Origin: Manduca sexta
Lineage: Eukaryota > Arthropoda > Insecta > Lepidoptera > Sphingidae
Direction of reading: 5' to 3'
Assembly: GCF_014839805.1 (NCBI RefSeq)
Contig: NC_051132.1
Location: 4,836,001 to 4,900,000 of the forward strand
DNA: 64,000 nt
A program made the translations under genes and the position numbers. The notes under the pieces are model-generated. The model had not been told where the DNA came from, did no database searches, and worked only from the letters and a program-made list of their open reading frames with translations. Shown piece by piece: positions 25,595 through 36,426 of the stretch (position 1 is the stretch's first letter; the number at the start of each line of letters is the position of its first letter).

Positions 25595-25875
25595 CTACGA
25601 TTTATCTATTATCTCAAAAGCACTGTCGATTTCTTCTTCAGGCGACTTGGGCTCGACGCTAAGCCTTCTGTGTTTACTTTGGCTTCCGGAGTTAGCGACT
25701 ACATCTACAGTCTTGCTGTGAATAACTTTTGGTTCATTGTAATCATCGGCGCTTCGTCTCCGGTTTTGTCTGTCGCCTTCAATGTCAGCTGGCGCACTAG
25801 TTGGGCCATTGTCTTGGATTACTTTCGGCTTTTCCGTTGAACATGTATTTTGGCCGTTCTGTAATAGAACATTGT
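25595..25875 (-). CDS. Terminal coding exon of an unrecognised minus-strand gene, copy 1
   Basis: The minus strand has a TTTTACAG acceptor at the right end, then 92 codons open in one frame after two leading bases, closing with TAG at 25595-25597. The product is hydrophilic and low in hydrophobics, with a basophilic kinase-like site HRRLSVEP, an acidic run PEEEIDSAFEI and the end IDKS. The phase needs one base from the previous exon, whereas the exon at 28090-28284 ends in phase 0, so either an unseen exon of length 3n+1 lies between or these are separate genes. It is identical in the other copy (53209-53489). Function unknown; an intrinsically disordered regulatory protein is possible. Confidence 0.65.
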
Positions 25876-26690
25876 CTGTAAAATGTATCTACTATAAAAA
25901 ATAAGAATTTAAGAATTTTCCACTAAAATTTATAATGGATTTGAATTGAATTTATTGATCTTGTTTTTTATCGGGAAAATGCTCGCCAAACATCCAGTAA
26001 TTGTATGTTAAATAATTTCAGAAAACAAAATGTTAGTCACACTATTAAAACCCCGCCTACTTCTCCCTCCTAGCTACGATTATAGTAGACAAAAACTACA
26101 TATTCATCACGGTATAGCGTAATGAATATTAACTACCTCAACAAGTAAATAAACACTTCGTCTGTTAGTTGCTAGATGGGAGCACTTGATATTATCTCGA
26201 TTGGTTTCTTGTGTGATTAACACGTGTCTCGGCTCGTGTTGTGAACATTTGTTCGTGTGTACAAACCGTGAAGACTTGGACTCAGCCCTTGATTAAATCC
26301 AGGGCTTCATAGTTAAGTTACGAAAGCTCCAGATTTTACTATATCTTCAAATTCAACTTTCAGTCTATAACATTTGTATGTTGTAGATTGCTTGCGTAAG
26401 GTAAAAAATATTTTAGCAGGTTAGTTGGAAAATTACAGACTCATTGTTCTTTATGTTGCACATAAACAAACCTACGCGTAAAATAATTTTTAATCAACAT
26501 TAATTGTCGGGGAAATATTTCGCAGTAAATAAATATCTGATAACAATCGAATAATGTAGGTTCAGTTGAAAAAACAAGGTAATATAACTACTGATTATTT
26601 TTGAACTAAAAATCATATCTGCAAATCATTCTTTATATAACCCTGTTTAGTTTTATATCTTATTAAGGTTTGTGTAAGTACTTATATAAC

Positions 26691-26890
26691 TTACTAGCTT
26701 ATGCCTACGGCTCCGCCCTCGTGAACATGTTTTTCATGATAAAAAAATCCTGGGATAAAAGCAGCCTATAGCACTCAAAAGTAATCTAGCTTTCTATTAG
26801 TGAAAAATAAATCAAAATCGGTTTAGTAGTTGCTGACCCGCGTTCAAACAAATAAACAAACTCTTCAGTTTTATATATCAGTATAGATTT
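26691..26890 (+). repeat. Interspersed lepidopteran repeat, non-LTR tail-like
   Basis: Starts TTACTAGCTTATGCCTACGG, contains CAAAATCGGTTTAGTAGTTG and ends CAGTTTTATATATCAGTATA, the organisation of a widespread 3'-UTR-like tail of RTE-type or SINE elements in Lepidoptera. It is also present at 54304-54505. Confidence 0.6.
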
Positions 26891-27944
26891 AACTATCCTC
26901 GATAACATAGTTATTTGTTGTTACAATTGCCTGGGAGTCGCTGGTGACGGGAAACTGGTATAATTATTCGAAGGAGTAAAAGCGATTAATATTTTAGTAC
27001 ATCGACGGTAGCTACGCCGAGGGTTTTCTTCCAATGGTGTTTCAAAGCATGTGAAGGCAACCCTTCCAAAAATAAGTTTTTTTTAATTGAAACAGCAAAA
27101 CCTTGTCGCATAACTTTTGAATACATAATAATAAACTTCTTAGGTCTTAGTAACTATAATAGCTCATCGAAAAACTCTCGGCCCATACTATGTCTGCCAG
27201 GGAGGTATTAGGCGTAAACTGGGAGAACCTAAATTGTAGCCTCAACGGCGTCGTGGCAGGTAAACTTAAAAAATGTCGGTAAGATTACTTAATAAATAAC
27301 CAGAGTAGATCAATTAATGACTTTTGTGGTGGTATAATGACTCCTAAAGTCCGAGTAGGATACCCAGGGTACCAAGAGCAGACGACCGTATATAGTTTGG
27401 CATTATTAATAAAACAAATATTTCGGGAATCGTTAGTTTTACTTCGTAAGAAGCTCAAGGCTGGATAATTACCTACTAGCTGTATATTTATGACTAGCTT
27501 TTTCTCGCGGGTCCACCCGTGTCCTCCACTGACCAAATAAACACTAGGCACCTATCTTCTTACTATTATTACAAACCAACAGGGCACTATAAAAAGGTCC
27601 ATATAACCCGATTCCGGCCTCCCTTTATGTAGAATCTTATTATCATTAGAATGATTTGCAAACCGCATTCATGCATATTAATCAGTACCTATATGTCGTG
27701 TCGGGTTCTCTTTCGGAAAATTTCACTTTTCGCCACTGAAATTTTTCGTTGTCCTAATTACAGCATCCTTAGTCAATACAAGCGTCGGTGTCTCTGATTA
27801 AACTTACGTCGTGCAATAAAACATCACACTCTTAATTAAGAACACTCGTGATTTAGTCAAAATCATGCTACACATACAATAGTATAGCTTGAGACTTAAA
27901 TAAACCTAGTATCGCGAGATCAATATTCTCCACATACCCCTCTT

Positions 27945-28060
27945 TTTTTATTAAACGGGCAAGGCAGAGGGCCCCACTGCTCCTGATGATAAGCGGAGTG
28001 GGAATGTCGACTAACGACTGATTGAGAATACTCAACTCTCGTCAGTCGTAAGGTATTACT
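27945..28060 (+). repeat. SINE-like fragment
   Basis: GGGCAAGGCAGAGGGCCCCA and CTGATGATAAGCGGAGTGGG are recurring pieces of lepidopteran SINEs. The fragment lies just downstream of the donor at 28089 and also occurs at 55555-55670. Confidence 0.45.
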
Positions 28061-28089
28061 TAAAGAATATATTTGCGGGTAGTCCATAC

Positions 28090-28284
28090 CTCCCCATACA
28101 GATCCAAAGACAGTGAATGCCGTTTCCTATTGGCTTGTTTCATCCGTCCAGAGCGGGATATGGACAGTTTCCTCCTCCCGTCCATGGGAGGCTCTTCAAC
28201 TTTGTCATCTTCCGTCCCGCCATCGTGTCGCGGCGCCTTCTTCTTTTCAACCGGGTTAAAAATAGATTTAAGGAACTTTGCCAT
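28090..28284 (-). CDS. Coding exon, downstream ORF of the minus-strand gene, copy 1
   Basis: ATG at 28282-28284, 65 codons, then a GAG|GTATGG donor. The product starts MAKFLKSIFNPVEKKK and is strongly basic, with serine sites in a basophilic context (RRKLSISRS, RKRHSLSLDLYGE). An in-frame stop at 28303-28305 lies seven codons upstream, so this ATG is the first usable start in its frame. The exon itself begins at an acceptor at 28341-28343 and includes the end of the small upstream ORF. In the other copy two homopolymer indels cancel each other but corrupt the codons between them. No family recognised. Confidence 0.6.
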
Positions 28285-28302
28285 GCTTAAAACTTTAAAC
28301 AA

Positions 28303-28852
28303 CTATATATTTATTCGTCGACCATAATTTGTTATTGCATCTGAAATAAACACACAGTTTAATTGTTGATATGTTTGCGATGCGATAATTTAAAAATATA
28401 AATGGATTTGATAAATGTCTATTCTCTAGGCATTCAAGGTTTATTAGCGTTCTTCGAACAGTACACTTTATATCATATACACAATTATTTGTTATCTATA
28501 ATTGAAATGTGCCACGCTGCACTCGGAACTTGCGGAAATGTTCTAAATGTAGTACTTTCTAGAAACCCAATAATCTATTTTGATTTAATTATAATAGCGT
28601 AAATTAATTCAAACGCATGATTAATGAAAAAGGGTATATATTATTGAATGACCTTCACCTTCTCAAAATCAAAGTAGATGAATACAATTAACCTAGACCA
28701 ATCACCAGGCACAGGCTAGATGTAAAACACTTACCCGCTTCGTAAAACACTTTGATAAGCTTGTTTGAAATGCACTCCTTTGTGATCGATAACACGCGAA
28801 ATAAAACAGCCACACACTGCATTAGCCGGCCGAATTGCTTACTATTTACCAT
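28303..28852 (-). CDS. Small upstream ORF across a splice junction, copy 1
   Basis: ATG at 28852 opens 39 codons (MVNSKQFGRLMQCVAVLF...) ending in a strong GTAAGT donor at 28734. Joined to the acceptor before 28340 it continues in phase for about 12 codons (AITNYGRRI) and stops with TAG at 28303-28305. Exons: 28735-28852 and 28303-28340. The 51-residue product has a hydrophobic N-terminal third that could be a membrane or mitochondrial segment. The stop is in the same frame as, and just before, the ATG of the next ORF, so the transcript may be bicistronic, or the upstream part may simply be 5' leader. The other copy is 2 bases shorter in a CA run in this exon, which weakens the coding claim. 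Confidence 0.4.
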
Positions 28853-28865
28853 AATTTCATCTCTT

Positions 28866-28935
28866 TGATAAGATACCGCGATACATTATCACAGTGATAA
28901 CGCGTTCGCGATAATGATTCTGTATTATCATTAAT
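28866..28935 (-). promoter_or_regulatory. Cluster of GATA motifs, candidate promoter
   Basis: TGATAAGA at 28866, the palindrome TTATCACAGTGATAA at 28886-28900, CGATAATG at 28909 and TTATCATT near 28925, all within 70 bases directly upstream of the first ATG of the minus-strand gene. GATA factors bind WGATAR; five sites this close suggest a GATA-controlled promoter. It is conserved at 56483-56551. Confidence 0.4.
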
Positions 28936-30259
28936 AGTCTGTGTTAATTTAATTGCAATATTTTTTGCATTGACGTATCATGCAAGATATTGTTTTGAAA
29001 GTAGTAAGGTATATATATATATCTCCTTTTGTTATTTAAAACAGTTATCAGTTACTAGACGGAATTTTTAAAATCTCACTTAAACTTGGTTACTAGATTA
29101 CTCGCTCGTGTGAACGGGCACGTGAATCCTAACAATATAATCTCAGTTTCCCACCATGTTACTAAAATCTTCAATCCGAATAAAAATTAAATTCTCAGAT
29201 ACTGATTAAGGAGATCTCTGTGGGCGGCAAATTACCAACTTGTTTGGCTATTTCCACACCACATCATCACGCATTTATCGCAAAGGGGTATGCAGGAGGC
29301 GCAACCAGGGCACCCTCTTTTCGTCAAGTATATTTTGTCCCATGATGTGATAGGGGGCGAGCCGATCACCATATCCGGCACAAATTCCAGACTTCGGGCT
29401 ATTTCTAAGAGATTATAATGCACTATTTTTATAACTAGAAAATTCGTAAAATAAAACAGCAACATGAGACTCAGTAATAAAAAATATGTTTAATTTACTT
29501 TAAAATGTACACAATATTGATACATAAAGCATCATTTATACAAAAATCTACCCACAGGCTCGAAGCTACGTTTACAAGACTAGCAATACTAGACCATTAA
29601 ACATCGCTTGAACATTTCATTGGAACAACCGTTATGAATCTCTAAAGCAATCGACGTTTTAATAATTACCACACTTATATGTAGTAACTATTAAAATGAC
29701 GATTATTACTAATAATTACATATTAGTTAAAATACGTATAATGTTTTAGATGAAAACCTGACACAAATTTTATAACATTGACAGCTAGTTCCTTCAAAAA
29801 GCTGTAAAAGCCATAAATGTGAGCACAACAAAAACGTAAAGCAAGGTTTATATTAGCAAGAAAACTTGCTAAAGTCGACTTGCGCAAGCACATCGCCAGC
29901 TTTAGGACTTTTTATAGAATTATTAAAATATTGCCGCTAGTATTAACGCATCTGGAAATTATATCGGTGCGAGAACTTGCTAGTTTAAACTTGGCTTTAT
30001 TTACTTTTGACTATTACTGCCAATGAAGTAACTGGCCGTTAATCATTTATAGATTTTAGGTGTAATTAGTGAAATGCTCAAGACAATGACTAATTTGAAA
30101 TTAAAAATAATTAAATATTAAAAGAATGATGAATGAATAATACAAAAATGGACGATGGATTACATACAAGATAAACTTATGTTGGCAAGATATTGCTGTC
30201 GTAATATCTTATTACAATTATAAAAACTTTACATCCAACATTTATTTATAGCAATAACA
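28936..30259. other. Intergenic, no gene seen
   Basis: Contains the SINE fragment at 29221-29440, otherwise AT-rich sequence with no supported gene up to the gap. Confidence 0.55.
29221..29440 (-). mobile_element. SINE fragment, minus orientation
   Basis: Reads CATCACGCATTTATCGCAAA, GGGCACCCTCTTTTCG, CCCATGATGTGATAGGGGGC and CACAAATTCCAGACTTCGGG, the reverse complement of the body seen in + orientation at 60118-60320. The tRNA-related head is not evident. Also at 56836-57045. Confidence 0.7.
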
Positions 30260-30759
30260 NNNNNNNNNNNNNNNNNNNNNNNNNNNNNNNNNNNNNNNNN
30301 NNNNNNNNNNNNNNNNNNNNNNNNNNNNNNNNNNNNNNNNNNNNNNNNNNNNNNNNNNNNNNNNNNNNNNNNNNNNNNNNNNNNNNNNNNNNNNNNNNNN
30401 NNNNNNNNNNNNNNNNNNNNNNNNNNNNNNNNNNNNNNNNNNNNNNNNNNNNNNNNNNNNNNNNNNNNNNNNNNNNNNNNNNNNNNNNNNNNNNNNNNNN
30501 NNNNNNNNNNNNNNNNNNNNNNNNNNNNNNNNNNNNNNNNNNNNNNNNNNNNNNNNNNNNNNNNNNNNNNNNNNNNNNNNNNNNNNNNNNNNNNNNNNNN
30601 NNNNNNNNNNNNNNNNNNNNNNNNNNNNNNNNNNNNNNNNNNNNNNNNNNNNNNNNNNNNNNNNNNNNNNNNNNNNNNNNNNNNNNNNNNNNNNNNNNNN
30701 NNNNNNNNNNNNNNNNNNNNNNNNNNNNNNNNNNNNNNNNNNNNNNNNNNNNNNNNNNN
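30260..30759. other. Assembly gap of exactly 500 N
   Basis: Run of 500 N between the end of contig B and contig C. The left flank matches 57851-57875, so contig B would continue into sequence like 57876 onwards, not into 30760. Confidence 0.99.
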
Positions 30760-31279
30760 TTCATAATATATTAATAAATCTTTAAAGGATTTCGTTTTTA
30801 GTATGAAGTACGCAGTAAACTCGGTGCCATATAATAATAATTGGACTCTGTACACATTATCCAGTGTTATGGAACAAATTACAATTCCGTTATACATAAT
30901 TATTGCATAACTTTAACCGTTTATGCAGCGCACGCAACGGAAGCTCTCAAAAGTAATCAATTTTAGCCGTTTTTGGTCCCATTGGTCATAGTGTGATGAT
31001 ATACATATACCTATAATAGCCATCCTCAATAAATGTGCTATCCAACACTACAAGAATTTTTCAATTCGAACCGGAAGTTCCTGAGACCAGCGCGTTCAAA
31101 CGAACATACTCTTCAGCTTTATATAATAGTATAGATAATGTATGGAAATGTTGCCTGTTTCTATGTTTTAACTTTTCAACTAATAAAACTATGTTAATTT
31201 GTAATTATTATTTTGAATTACAAATGTAGATAAGCAATAAAATAAATAGCAGTGATTGTAAAGGTATTTTATTTTTACC
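30760..31279. other. Start of contig C, repeat-derived, no gene seen
   Basis: From about 30922 to 31133 it resembles a non-LTR tail (GTTCCTGAGACCAGCGCGTT, CTTCAGCTTTATATAATAGT). The first 160 bases match nothing I can identify in the window, including contig A upstream of 6379. Confidence 0.5.
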
Positions 31280-32238
31280 AAGTAAAGAAGTTATTTGTTA
31301 ATGCTGTTCTTTCTCCAACATCTTGATTCTATATTGTTCTCATAATTAATAATATCAGCAGTTGATAACTCCACTTCGGTTGGAATTTCCTCTAGCCTGT
31401 GATTCCGACAAGTATTGTGCAAAACTGCAGTTGCAATTATTGTTTTGAACTTTAGGTAAAGATAAACGCAATGTCAATGCAATCACAGGGGAAGCGACGT
31501 TTCCATGTACCAAATGTCCTGAAAAAGATAATATAAATATTTCCTATTCCTCAGCAAAAGTTGATGGAATGGAGAAACACCATAGTTTCTGAAAAAATGA
31601 TGCAATTGCCCCTTATTAGTACCTATCTAATAGTTCGGTAGATACGGTATTTTTGTAAATAATGTCAAAAATTATTTACCTTGTACATAGAAGTTACACG
31701 AATATACGAGATCAGTTTAACTAACACTGATTGGCAAGCAGATTTCGAAAGCCTAATCTAAACGTGAAATCAAACTCATCTAGGGTCTGCATGTAGTTAA
31801 CTCTTTTCATTACCTGTGATGAAGCGCGACTTTCAATTTCGCTTTCAGTATCGCTAGTCCCTCCAAATCACTGTCGTCACTGTCACTAGAGAATATGGAT
31901 ATTTCCATTGCCTTTTCGTTTCCCTTAAAATCAGTGTAAGCGATATTCAAAACATCTGGAGTAAACTGAGGAATTGGTCCGATTGGAAAATGCGATTGTT
32001 TACAACAATCAAATCAAATGTCAAAACGGGTAGATAGAGTATTGGCAAGCGTAAACTGTCATTTTCAAACAGAGGGTAATCTATGATCTGTAATCCGTCC
32101 TCTCAAAGATTGATTATTGTTAGAGATAGCTTACTCAATCTATGGATTGGTTATTGGCATGCTTTATCCATAAAAACGAATGAATTATCAATCTTAGATG
32201 GCAAACATTGGATTAGGATTGGTTATTAATTTCGGGCG
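31280..32238 (-). mobile_element. Decayed PIF/Harbinger-type transposon, right part
   Basis: On the minus strand, frameshifted pieces of a Harbinger-like nuclease C-terminus are visible near 31290-31510 (FGTWKRRFP, then ATAVLHNTCRNHRLEEIP). An acidic piece lies near 31830-31920 (MEISIFSSDSDDSDLEGLA). The catalytic middle is missing. The right edge at 32238 meets a TAA that is intact at 6379-6382 in contig A, as expected for Harbinger, which targets TWA trinucleotides. Subterminal GGATTGGTTATT motifs recur at 32140-32230. The left terminus is not found in this contig. Confidence 0.6.
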
Positions 32239-35200
32239 TAAGCAGATTGAAACAATGATACTATACTACAGGAACAACGTTACGATTTCGTCAATGTTAT
32301 GTATTATATTTCACTATTTATTATACCTTTTAATTACATATTCATAAAAAAATCGACGCTAATTTTAACAATTCTTTCCTTGTAAAGTTAGTATTCATAA
32401 TGAATATTAAGTCATAAGTAGGCTGATCAAAAACTTCTAGATATCTAGGACTCATGAAACATTAGCTTAGAACCGTAACACGCAATGTTTTGTGTCATTA
32501 CCTTGCTAACATTGTTTGTTACATTCTATAATGATAAATGACGAAAGGAGCGATCTGAGCACGTTTTATAACTGTTATGATTACCCTTAAACTGTTTATA
32601 CACTAACGAAAACTTTAAATTATCAAGCACTGCTCTCATCAACCACAGAGGTATATTGATTTTTGAGGTTCAGTCTACATTATATTATTGCTACATACAC
32701 CTACGCGAATATTATGATTATAAAAGTGTTACATAACTTCGATAAAACAGGCGCGGATTAGGAAAATGAATTTGATCATGACCCCCCACATAACTAAAAA
32801 GTTACAACCTCGACACATTGAAATGCATTACAAATATCTCCCATATTAATATCTTTGATACGAACCTGAGAGAACAACGTATAAACACAAAAAATGAAAT
32901 ATGACCAGCCCATTACACGCCACCTCATTGGGCCACAATAAAAAATCTAAATTCATCACAGAAATCCCACGGGACACGATAAATGAAGTCGTAATAGATT
33001 AACTTCTAACAATTGTAAGTGTTCGACCACTCACTGGACATTTTTTTTGCATTTCACGAATGAATGGATGCTTTATGAATGAATGGATTTATCGATTTTT
33101 TGCCCACCTGTAGTCCGCCGAGTTCGTAGGCGATAAAAATTTGTATTGTTAAATTATTATTTATGAACGTGAATTTTGAATGGAGGTGTAAAACTCAAGT
33201 ATGCTCTTAAGAATGCGAAGAAGGACGATTAATGTTATTGAAAAATTGTATCAATTCGTCGTGAATGAATTTAACAATAGAAATATGTTTTTACATTCAC
33301 TGTTCATTTTTACTGATACTTAAAAATACCATTAAAGTTAGAAATCACCGCGTTGATCTAGGAGCACAAATAAGCTTAAGTTGTGAGCCAGCAGGTTTAA
33401 ATGTTACATCTAGACACACTAAAGATTTAATTTCAAACAAGAACGAATCCCGCTCAGGTTTATCACATAAGTTCTTTATACACATTTATATACAAGTGGC
33501 CTATGGTTATCTACAATTATTTTCTCTTCCGATTTAATCTACATCGCATCCAAAGCAATAAGAACTTAACTTCAAGATCACTAGAACAAGATCAATACTT
33601 TTACATAGTCAAAATACTTCAGACGCCTGATTCCCACAATATTTTATGAAGTCATACCAACTGGCCGCAGGATCTTCATAACCTCACCTTTCAAATTAAA
33701 TGGCGTGAGAGGAATCGCAAATCGAACCGAACTTGTTCCCACACCGACCCGGCACCTGACAAAGAACTAATAGAAATGTTTACGGGTTATTTGATAACAG
33801 ATGCTGTATAACGCACCCGCACAATACTTGTGAAACTTGGGAATCGTGTAGAAAAATGTAGGAAAAATATTTGGTCCTGCAATGTAGGCAACATTTGTCG
33901 CATAAACAATCAATAATTCTACTTGCATGTATAAATTTTCTGAAATATATAGGAGACAGTAGTAAATTTTAGTTTTCTCAATATTTTATGTGACTGATCT
34001 TGAGTTTCTATATTGTATAATAACTCGTCATACGTATAAATAAAAATAACGTATCATAAATATTACTTTAATTAATCGTGTAAAAGAATTCATGACAAGC
34101 CAAAACAAAATTGATTCATAATAATTTATCCGTAAATACATTATAGTTTAAGCGAAGAGGGCATGAGTCCCCTCACACCAACCTAATCCGCTCATGATTT
34201 TTAATATAATCGAAGCGAATTAAGAGGGTGCCGTAATAAAATCCATTTAATCGTATAAGATTAGACGTAGAATCTAACACAAAAAAACAAGGACAATAAG
34301 CTACCTTAAGTATGACAAAATTTATGTCTATTACTTAATTTTGAGACTTAAAATATAACGCTTATAATGGTGACTGCGATATACTGACATACATTGTTTG
34401 TTTAATTTAACTTAATATAAAAAAAAAACAGATAAGTAACAGCAATAAAACCAAAACATTAAAATCGTAACTTCATAACATCAAAATAATACAATACGAT
34501 ATCAACTATCAAATTTAGGGCGAAACGTCGTAATCTCACCCTCATGAATAAAACTAGCTGGTGTATAAATTCAAATTTCCTCTCACCACACGCTCATTTC
34601 CATCGCTCCCCTATGGTTTATTAAAACCGTGCAAAAACCAACACCAAAGTAAGTTGCTATCTTACTGCGGAAATGGCATTATCAGCCAGTCCGCCCGACG
34701 CGCACACGTCTCAACCAATAGGGCATTCTTATCAGAAAATGACTCATTTCAAATGACAGAGTGTTCTAAAACTCTACACTGTGGAGAACAACACAATCGA
34801 TGCACCGACTAAACTCCGAATTTCAACTTTAAACTTGAGCGCATAAAGCCCGCTTTTGATAGCATAAAACAATTCAGTTACGACCGACGTAATGCGAACT
34901 CTCGTAGAGAGGAAATTGGAATAAGAAAATTTGGGGTGTAAAATGAAAGATAGACGAGTGCTAATTTCCGGCTATTACTACGTCTCTTTCTTTCCCGCAC
35001 ATTTATTGCGGGTAACGTAGTATGGGGGGTCGTATCACTGTCTTTTTCTAGCACGTGGACCGAGCTACAGTGTAGCCATTTAATAAAGCGTGTAGTGACG
35101 TCGTAGGGCTGCAAACTCGCGAATACGTGAAACTGGTCTAGTTTTTATTACTAAAGAAAGCAATCCTGGAATGTATGTCGATACATTTTTTGTCCCATAA

Positions 35201-35907
35201 AATACTTGAGTCTGGCAAGTATTGATTAGTCGTGTAGCGTTTCCAATTACATTGAGATAATGAGGATAACTTAGAATGGTTAGCGCGTGCATTTGTCTAA
35301 GTATAGGTAATTATAACTAAGATTAGCAAAAAGATTTTAGATATTTTTCTCTAACGAATCAAAATCTTCCTCGCATACATTAATTAATCTTGACTACTAC
35401 TACTATCAAGTATACTAAAAAAACAAGTCGTTACTTACGAAAAACTTACTTAACTTAACCTACTTAGCAAAAAAAACAATTCAAGCTCATCAAATCAATG
35501 AAGTTAGATAATTTGATTCATTCAAATAAATTGAGCGTCGGTATCTAGACACGTACGCTCCGCTCGGCCTCTCAATAGCAAATGACGGGCGGCCGCGTTG
35601 CGTCAACCACTACCGGAATTTATCGACTACCCGCAGACAATTCGCTCGACGTCCACTGTATTCTATTGAAATAACTTCGGCCGCTAAATTGTATTGGATT
35701 TATTACGTAACAAACAAGTAAACTAGTTTCGTGAATGTGGAACGTTATCGAAATGGAACTAATTGTAATACTGTCTGGAACATCGTTTGTGGAATTGTAA
35801 TGGAAGATCTAGTTTTGCATTTGTATGGGTATTGACTTCCATCTTTTAAGTGGTTGTCATAAAATAAGTTTATCCTTAGGAAGGTATAGATCACATTTGT
35901 AAGCATA

Positions 35908-35944
35908 ATTGGCTCATAAGCAAACAGCTTGCTTATGAGCCAAT
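35908..35944. repeat. Perfect 16-bp hairpin (copy 2)
   Basis: Same arms and ACAGC loop as 10047-10083. Confidence 0.6.
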
Positions 35945-36426
35945 GATTTATTTCGTACCTGATGCGTGCCAGTTGCTAGAGAAATAATGTGTGCCTACCG
36001 AGAAACTGTACATAAAATTATAACAAAAATTTGTTTAATATATTTATTTATATAAGGTGTACATAAAATAACGCACTATGTGACTCTACTATTGTATAGA
36101 TTAAAATTAAAACTCAAAACATATTGTAAAAGAATACTGAATTACAATAATCGTCTTTTCAAAGAGAGACATCCTTGTTTCAATTATTTTAAAGTAAACG
36201 GATGTAAGCTACCACAATCTTTGAATCGAATGAATAAACTTAACAAGAACTATGAAAGCATCCTAAATCGTTAACATTTGAGATGAATATGAGCTCTTGT
36301 ATCAGTTTATATGCTTGGAATTTTATTAGGACGGTTTTAATAACTAAGAGATTACCTACAAATAAACTTGCACTTACATAGTGCAGATAACGAATCAAAA
36401 AAAATGAGAAACCCATTAATTCATAT

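Larger units (their letters stand above)
25876..28089. other. Presumed intron of the minus-strand gene
   Basis: No second exon could be placed with confidence. It contains two interspersed repeats (26691-26890 and 27945-28060). An open minus-strand frame at 27285-27551 lacks splice or motif support. Confidence 0.4.
11066..30259. repeat. Duplicated segment, copy 1 part b (whole contig B)
   Basis: The whole contig is collinear with 35236-57875. Its first 1189 bases (11066-12254) repeat the last 1188 bases of the preceding contig (9378-10565), so the two contigs overlap across the gap instead of being separated by it. The last base before the N run (30259) corresponds to 57875 with no loss of homology. 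It carries one full Tfb4 gene, one copy of the minus-strand gene at 25595-28852, and a maT element absent from the other copy. Confidence 0.93.

Noticed and set aside
27285..27551. 88-codon minus-strand frame in both copies
   Set aside because: Lies in the presumed intron with no acceptor/donor pair giving the required phase, and part of it resembles repeat sequence. Not used as the missing exon.
28402..28602. 66-codon + strand frame, identical in copy 2 (56020-56220)
   Set aside because: It lies within the predicted intron of the minus-strand gene. Identity is expected from the duplicated segment, and no motif is seen.
28980..29030. TA-rich microsatellite as a notable element
   Set aside because: Short (TA)n run of ordinary kind, with one repeat-unit difference between copies.
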